From the NCBI RefSeq assembly GCF_001601815.1, contig NZ_LUKG01000010.1, forward strand, positions 24,557 through 59,875: a DNA stretch of 35,319 nucleotides, in the 5' to 3' direction. The first letter of the stretch is position 1, and each line of letters begins with the position of its first letter. This stretch comes from Flavihumibacter sp. CACIAM 22H1. GTDB lineage: Bacteria > Bacteroidota > Bacteroidia > Chitinophagales > Chitinophagaceae. The notes under the pieces are model-generated. The model worked only from the letters and a program-made list of their open reading frames with translations. It was not told the DNA's origin and searched no databases. Positions 30,791-35,319 of the stretch are shown here, in pieces. The position numbers were made by a program, and so were the translations under genes.

Positions 30791-31754
30791 ATCCGGAATA
30801 TGCACCATCCAGGACCTGGGCCGGTTTGGCAACCGGAACCGGGGATTACCGGTGAGCGGTTTTATGGATCCCCTGGCGGCAAAACTTGGCAACCTGCTTA
30901 CCGGCAATGACAGCAATGCCGCCTCACTCGAAATCAGCCGGGGTGCTTTCAGTGCCAGTTTTGAAACAACCTGCCTGCTTGCTTTAACAGGAAAAGGTTA
31001 TACTGCCTATATAAGCGGCAGGCCAATCCCTTTCTATCATCCTTTCCTGATTAAAGCCGGCGAGTTCCTGCAACTCTTTCCCAAAGAAACCGGTTTTACC
31101 TATCTATCGGTACATGGGGGAATCCGATCTAACCCGGTTTTTGGAAGCCGTTCTACCCACCTTGCGAGTAAACTCGGGGGACAGGAAGGCCGGCCACTCC
31201 GCGCGGGTGATCAGCTACCTGTAACAGTGCTTCCCGACGAAAACGGGCAGCGGATTATTGACTACCTGTTAAAAGCGTCCAACCATCACCAAGTGGGGTT
31301 AAGCCATTCCGTTTTGCCAGATTATACCTGCCAGGAAATCCGCTTTATTGCCGGGGCAGAATATAGCTGGTTCTCGGGCGAAGCCCTGAACCTGTTACAA
31401 AGTTCCGGTTTCCGGCCTTCTGCCTTATCTAACCGGATGGGGTCGCGGTTTACCGGGCCTGAATTAAAAAGAATTCATACAGCAGAGCTGCTGTCACAAG
31501 CCGTATTACCGGGCACTATACAGGTGAGTCCGGATGGACAACTGCTGGTTTTATTTGCCGATGCACAAACAACGGGGGGGTATCCCCGAATCGGACAGAT
31601 CATCCAGGCAGATCTTCACCTGGCTGCCCAATGCAGCGTAGACAATGTGCTCCACTTTAAACAGGTTTCCATTGAAAATGCGGAAAACCTTCTGCTCCAG
31701 CAGGAAAAACAACTGCTTCAACTGAAACGCGACTACTATCTTTATTTTTCCTAA
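30777..31754 (+). CDS. pxpC: 5-oxoprolinase subunit PxpC (biotin-dependent carboxyltransferase fold)
   Basis: A 325-residue protein of the AHS2/KipA family. It opens with VLKSGICTIQDLGRFGNRNRGLPVSGFMD, the family signature, and contains SNRMGSRFTGPEL and QTTGGYPRIGQII. It forms the partner barrel of PxpB; together they activate 5-oxoproline by ATP-dependent phosphorylation before PxpA opens the ring. It overlaps the pxpB end by 14 bp, which suggests translational coupling, and is followed after 11 bp by pxpA. The length is normal for the stand-alone form. Confidence 0.94.
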   Translation: MRVLKSGICTIQDLGRFGNRNRGLPVSGFMDPLAAKLGNLLTGNDSNAASLEISRGAFSASFETTCLLALTGKGYTAYISGRPIPFYHPFLIKAGEFLQLFPKETGFTYLSVHGGIRSNPVFGSRSTHLASKLGGQEGRPLRAGDQLPVTVLPDENGQRIIDYLLKASNHHQVGLSHSVLPDYTCQEIRFIAGAEYSWFSGEALNLLQSSGFRPSALSNRMGSRFTGPELKRIHTAELLSQAVLPGTIQVSPDGQLLVLFADAQTTGGYPRIGQIIQADLHLAAQCSVDNVLHFKQVSIENAENLLLQQEKQLLQLKRDYYLYFS

Positions 31755-31765
31755 AATAGGCGGAA

Positions 31766-32488
31766 ATGGACATCAATTGTGACCTTGGCGAAGGTTTTGG
31801 CTGTGAAGCGGAAATCCTGCCCTTTATTCATTCGGCAAATATTGCCTGCGGATTTCATGCCGGATCTCCCCAGGAAATGGCCCATACGGTTGCGCTTGCT
31901 AAAAAAATGGGTGTGCAGGTGGGGGCCCATCCTTCCTGGAACGACAGGGCCAACTTTGGCAGAACCGCCCAGCAATTATCTTCCGCCGAAATTATTGCAT
32001 TGATCACCTATCAGCTCGGTGCCCTCGATGCCATCTGCAGGAAAGCACAATATCCCCTGCAGCATGTAAAACCACATGGCGCCCTTTATAACCAGGCAAG
32101 CTCGGACCCGGCAATAGCGGGGGCTATTATTGAGGCCGTACTGGCATTTAACCCCGGCCTGCAGCTATATGTGTTAGCCGGCAGTCAATTTTCCAAACTG
32201 GCAAAAGCTGCCGGGCTCCGCATAAAAGAAGAAGCATTTGCCGATCGGATGTACCAGGCAGACGGCAGCCTTGCTCCCCGCCACCAACCCAATGCAGTGC
32301 TTCTTCAAAGCCCTGAGGTTCTGAAGCAGGTCGATTCCATTATGCGTTTCAACCGCGTACAGACCGTAGACGGTAGCTACCTTCAATTACACGCTGATAC
32401 CCTTTGTATACATGGCGATGGACCAACCGCAGTTAGCCTGGCGAAAGCAGTGCACGCCTACCTGCAAACGAATTCACCCGCATGCTGA
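31766..32488 (+). CDS. pxpA: 5-oxoprolinase subunit PxpA (LamB/YcsF family)
   Basis: A 240-residue TIM-barrel-like protein with all LamB/YcsF blocks: MDINCDLGEGFG at the start, SANIACGFHAGSP near 28-40, VGAHPSWNDRANFGR near 51-65, and VKPHGALYNQAS near 95-106, and DGSYLQLHADTLCIHGD near 205-220. It is the ring-opening component of the PxpABC 5-oxoprolinase, cytoplasmic. The end overlaps the next gene by 7 bp (ATGCTGA). The PxpB-PxpC-PxpA-transporter order resembles the Bacillus ycsFG-kip region. Confidence 0.95.
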   Translation: MDINCDLGEGFGCEAEILPFIHSANIACGFHAGSPQEMAHTVALAKKMGVQVGAHPSWNDRANFGRTAQQLSSAEIIALITYQLGALDAICRKAQYPLQHVKPHGALYNQASSDPAIAGAIIEAVLAFNPGLQLYVLAGSQFSKLAKAAGLRIKEEAFADRMYQADGSLAPRHQPNAVLLQSPEVLKQVDSIMRFNRVQTVDGSYLQLHADTLCIHGDGPTAVSLAKAVHAYLQTNSPAC

Positions 32489-33648
32489 AAAATAAACCCT
32501 CCTCGTTCTGGGCCGCGGCTTTCCTTATGGCTACATCGGCAATTGGCCCGGGTTTCCTAACTCAAACTACGGTTTTTACCCAGCAACTACTGGCTGGTTT
32601 CAGTTGCATTATACTGCTTTCTATATTGCTCGACATTGGCGTTCAAATGAATATCTGGCAGATCCTTTTTGCAAGAAAACAACGGGCCAACCAGGTGGCG
32701 GATGAACTTTTACCAGGCCTGGGCAAATTGCTGACCATACTTATTGTTATTGGCGGATTTGCTTTTAATATCGGCAATATTGCCGGTGCCGGATTGGGAC
32801 TGGAAACCATTACCGGTATCTCTCCTAAGGCCGGCGCCGCAATAAGTGTAGCCTTTTTATTGATCCTTTTGTTCAATAAAGAAAAAGCATTACCCCTGAT
32901 GGATGGTGCGGTTAAATGGATGGGGGTGCTGATGCTGGTACTCACGGCCTATATTGCCGTTTCTTCCGGCCCCTCTTATTCCGGTCTTTTAACCGAAACC
33001 TTCTGGCCAAAAAAATTTAGTTATACCGCCTTGGTAACCATTGTAGGCGGTACGGTTGGCGGGTATATTTGTTTTGCCGGGGCCCATAGAATGCTGGAAG
33101 CCGGCAGCACTGAAAAGCTTACCCTGCCTGTAGTGCGTTCCTCGGCTGCAACCGGCATTTTAACGGCCTCACTTATGCGTTATTTATTGTTCCTGGCTGC
33201 ACTGGGGGTGGTTGGAAAAGGCCTCCTGCTCGATGCAGCAAATCCTGCAGCGGATGTATTTCGGAAAGCGGCCGGGGAAACCGGCTTTCGTTTATTCGGT
33301 ATCGTTATGTGGTGTGCCGCTATTACCTCTATATTAGGTTCCGCTTATACCTCCATCTCTTTTGCCCGCTCCTATCTTCCCTGGCTACAGGATCGTCCGG
33401 AAAAAGGGGCCATTCTTTTTATAACCTGCTCCACGGTGTTTTTCCTGCTTTGGGGTAAACCCGTGCAGCTATTATTAGCTGCAGGGTTGATAAATGGGTT
33501 TATTTTACCGGTTTCACTGGTTATTTTACTGGTAGCAGTGAGGACAAACAAAAACGGCTACCAACACCCGAAATTTTTAAGCATTGCCGGATGGGTGATA
33601 GCCGTGTTGCTGGGTTTCGCTTCTATCCAAGTGTTGCTTCAGAACTAA
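32482..33648 (+). CDS. NRAMP-family transporter lacking metal-site motifs (YcsG-like)
   Basis: A 388-residue membrane protein with about eleven hydrophobic segments and the NRAMP repeat fold. In canonical NRAMP metal importers the first helix has DPGN and the sixth has MPH, supplying the metal ligands. Here the first helix reads SAIGPGFLTQTTVFTQ without DPGN, and the matching sixth helix reads VGGTVGGYICFAGAHR without MPH. It therefore probably does not carry divalent metals. It overlaps pxpA by 7 bp, and its Bacillus relative YcsG also sits beside pxp genes, so 5-oxoproline or a related amino acid is the likely cargo. This is inference from motif loss plus context. Its end overlaps osmC by 26 bp on the opposite strand. 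Confidence 0.82.
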   Translation: MLKNKPSSFWAAAFLMATSAIGPGFLTQTTVFTQQLLAGFSCIILLSILLDIGVQMNIWQILFARKQRANQVADELLPGLGKLLTILIVIGGFAFNIGNIAGAGLGLETITGISPKAGAAISVAFLLILLFNKEKALPLMDGAVKWMGVLMLVLTAYIAVSSGPSYSGLLTETFWPKKFSYTALVTIVGGTVGGYICFAGAHRMLEAGSTEKLTLPVVRSSAATGILTASLMRYLLFLAALGVVGKGLLLDAANPAADVFRKAAGETGFRLFGIVMWCAAITSILGSAYTSISFARSYLPWLQDRPEKGAILFITCSTVFFLLWGKPVQLLLAAGLINGFILPVSLVILLVAVRTNKNGYQHPKFLSIAGWVIAVLLGFASIQVLLQN

Positions 33649-34033
33649 TCGCCGTATTCAATAATTTACTGATCGGGCAATTTTGTTCCGCATCTTTAAC
33701 ACAGGCCTGAAACTGCTCTTCGGTAATTCCGGGAACAACCCCTTTAACTTTCAAATGAGACTTGGTAACTGCACCGTTCTCAAATGTAATATCACAGGAT
33801 GTTTCGAGCGATGTGGGGGTAAAGCCCGCCTCACCCAGTACAAAACTCAGTTTCATGGTAAAACAGCCGGAATGGGCTGCAGCTACCAACTCCTCCGGAT
33901 TGGTTCCGATTCCGCTTTCAAAACGAGATCCGAATGAATATTGTGTTTCACTCAATACCCCGCTTTGAGTAGTGAGATGTCCTTTGCCTTCTTTGCCGGA
34001 GCCGTTCCAAACGGCAGTTGCTTTGCGAATCAT
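33623..34033 (-). CDS. OsmC-family peroxiredoxin
   Basis: A 136-residue thiol peroxidase. Peroxidatic C57 lies in AAAHSGCFTMKLSF and resolving C119 in DAEQNCPISKLL, the OsmC pair. NPEELVAAAHSG is the usual block. It reduces organic hydroperoxides with lipoyl or thiol donors in the cytoplasm. It lies 10 bp after the lysine-dehydrogenase-like gene on the minus strand, so both are probably one operon. Its last 26 bp overlap the NRAMP-like gene tail to tail. Confidence 0.94.
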   Translation of the reverse strand: MIRKATAVWNGSGKEGKGHLTTQSGVLSETQYSFGSRFESGIGTNPEELVAAAHSGCFTMKLSFVLGEAGFTPTSLETSCDITFENGAVTKSHLKVKGVVPGITEEQFQACVKDAEQNCPISKLLNTAISSEATLG

Positions 34034-34043
34034 ACGTATAGTT

Positions 34044-35174
34044 TTAATGGTTGATAATGCCTTCCCAATTTACGCCCCTATTGGTTAGGTAACGTAGTAT
34101 AAATTCAAAACAGGCGGCATCACTTCCTACCAATTCAGGAGGAAACACGCCTTTTTTACCAAACCGGCCGGTTGCCACCAGTTCCGCCACCGCAGTACAG
34201 GTATAGCCCGTAGTGCGAGACATGGAGGAGGTTTTGGTAACAGCATCGTAACGATCCAGCAGGTTATAGGTTACCCGCATCGGTTTGCCCTCTTTTTTGC
34301 CCTCCACCATTACCCGCATAACCGTAAATTCGGGCTCCTCTTCTCCCAGCTTCCATTCTTTAAACAATACCGCCGAACTCAGGTCGAGCGGCCGAACAGT
34401 TGTTCCGTTCAGCTCCAAAGGTTCTTCACTAAAAAACCCTGCCAGTTGCAGTGATTGAATCAGGTCTATATGGCCCGGATAACGCAATGTCTGTTCCTTC
34501 AGGTCCGGAATATGGGGCATGGTGTAAAGCAAGGACCGCAACCCGTCGGTATTAAAAGCTTCCAGCGTGCCTACCCCGTCGAAGTTCATCAGGCTCCGCT
34601 CCGATAAAGCAGGTTTTGTAACAATAACCCCGTTTTCTTTTAAACGGGCCGGCCGGGTATATTCCTCAATTACATCAACCGGTGAAAATGGCGCTTTGTA
34701 TTCGAACGGTTTTTTACGGATCAGGGGGAGCCCGCCTACATAACACTCGAACCGGCTTACTTCCATTTCCTCATTATAACGGCCGAGTATCAGGTTTCCC
34801 ATACCAGGTGCTACGCCACAATCTGTTACCACCGTTACTCCTACCGACTTCGCCAAAGCATCTAATACACGGGAGTCTTCCGGAAAAAATGAAATATCTA
34901 CGACCGGTTTACCGGATCTGATAACGGCTTCGAGTGTGCGAAATCCCATGAACCCGGGAACTGCGGTAATGACCAAATCAAATTCGTTCAGCCAGCCGGA
35001 ATAGGCCGCAACATCGGCCAGATCTGCCCGATGAACAGCAATTTCAGGCGTTTTTCGATGCAGTTTCTGAAGGGCCGATTCATCTCTGTCAAAGGAATGT
35101 ACTTCATGCCTATCGGCAAGATCACTGGCAATGGTCCTTCCTACCATTCCGGCACCTAAAACAGCTATTTTCAT
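34044..35174 (-). CDS. Saccharopine dehydrogenase-family oxidoreductase (lysine 6-dehydrogenase-like)
   Basis: The start chosen is ATG 35174 (MKIAVLGAGMVG); the frame upstream only offers a TTG. The 376-residue protein opens with the dinucleotide loop GAGMVG (8-13), followed by an acidic end of the second strand (HSFDRDE), suggesting NAD. TDCGVAPGMGN near 120-131 and SSMSRTTGYTCTAVAELVATG near 316-336 are family blocks. The length is close to characterised lysine 6-dehydrogenase (about 385 aa), which oxidises the epsilon-amine of lysine. Related saccharopine reductases are the alternative. It is followed by osmC after 10 bp and divergent from the pnuC-like gene. Confidence 0.87.
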   Translation of the reverse strand: MKIAVLGAGMVGRTIASDLADRHEVHSFDRDESALQKLHRKTPEIAVHRADLADVAAYSGWLNEFDLVITAVPGFMGFRTLEAVIRSGKPVVDISFFPEDSRVLDALAKSVGVTVVTDCGVAPGMGNLILGRYNEEMEVSRFECYVGGLPLIRKKPFEYKAPFSPVDVIEEYTRPARLKENGVIVTKPALSERSLMNFDGVGTLEAFNTDGLRSLLYTMPHIPDLKEQTLRYPGHIDLIQSLQLAGFFSEEPLELNGTTVRPLDLSSAVLFKEWKLGEEEPEFTVMRVMVEGKKEGKPMRVTYNLLDRYDAVTKTSSMSRTTGYTCTAVAELVATGRFGKKGVFPPELVGSDAACFEFILRYLTNRGVNWEGIINH

Positions 35175-35220
35175 GCAAAGAATTTCCGGCAATCTAAAAA
35201 TTCTGACGGATTTTTAGCCA

Positions 35221-35319
35221 ATGGAAACGATTTGGCAACAATTCCTGGATGGACTGATGCAGACTTCTGCATTGGAATTTATTGCAGTTATTACAGGAAT
35301 TCTTAGTGTGATTTACAGC
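35221..35319 (+). CDS. pnuC: Probable nicotinamide mononucleotide/riboside transporter PnuC, 5' part only
   Basis: An open frame from ATG 35221 to the right edge encodes 33 residues: a short amphipathic start (METIWQQFLDG), then a hydrophobic helix ALEFIAVITGILSVIYS. The L-E-x-I-A-V-x-x-G-x-L-S-V pattern is the first helix of PnuC. Only the N-terminus is visible, so the call rests on that helix. The start lies 46 bp from the divergent saccharopine dehydrogenase-like gene. No thiamine or NAD riboswitch is visible in that short gap. Confidence 0.55.
   Translation, partial: METIWQQFLDGLMQTSALEFIAVITGILSVIYS

Noticed and set aside
1-35319. CRISPR array, tRNA or rRNA genes, insertion sequences, prophage
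   Set aside because: No regularly spaced repeats, cloverleaf, rRNA-like segments, transposase or phage proteins were seen in either strand.

Overview
The window looks like a chromosomal segment of a Bacteroidota bacterium, most likely of the Chitinophagaceae or a close relative. Supporting signs are Bacteroidota-type promoters (TAnnTTTG close to starts, few Shine-Dalgarno sequences), secreted and lipoprotein glycoside hydrolases, DUF5606, MerC-like and SCO1 proteins, LytS/LytTR signalling, and an N-acetyltransferase/nitrilase fusion. I see no rRNA, tRNA, CRISPR array, transposase or phage gene.

Layout. (1) 1-7925, minus strand: a carbohydrate operon transcribed GH95 fucosidase, then a YdiJ-type 2-hydroxyacid dehydrogenase, then a GH2 glycosidase cut by the left edge. 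(2) 8095-9245, plus: an ECF sigma factor with a four-helix membrane protein, divergent from that operon. (3) 9472-10137: a GreA C-terminal-like protein and a terminator. (4) 10138-12702, minus: GH123-like and GH16 lipoproteins in one operon. (5) 12873-13196, minus: a small secreted beta-sandwich protein behind a long leader. (6) 13197-13619: the only long gap, holding a 31-bp near-perfect palindrome just before a DUF4143-type ATPase whose catalytic motifs are all degraded. (7) 14916-25124: polA, YdeI, the acetyltransferase/nitrilase fusion, a DsbA-like protein with pfkB, small proteins (DUF6265, VOC, DUF1761) and a LytS/LytTR two-component pair. (8) 25190-27538: DUF5606 with a histone-like tail and an M3 peptidase, followed by a candidate small RNA. 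(9) 27771-29353: a Fur-family regulator and SCO1 facing a MerC-like protein across a palindromic operator candidate. (10) 29452-33648: nfu, pxpB, pxpC, pxpA and a non-canonical NRAMP-like transporter in one tight operon. (11) 33623-35174, minus: a lysine-dehydrogenase-like oxidoreductase and OsmC; a probable pnuC starts at the right edge.

How they may work together. The left third is a glycan-degrading region in which a membrane-sensing sigma pair may control fucosidase release, and the flavin dehydrogenase may oxidise a hydroxyacid from the released sugar. The pxp operon should hydrolyse 5-oxoproline to glutamate with ATP; the transporter lacks the usual metal ligands, so it may import 5-oxoproline. 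The Fur/SCO1/MerC group is probably a metal-responsive unit. The points most worth a second look are the degenerate DUF4143 protein with its palindrome, the small RNA candidate at about 27612-27719, the metal-site-less NRAMP in the pxp operon, and the Fur-type operator.
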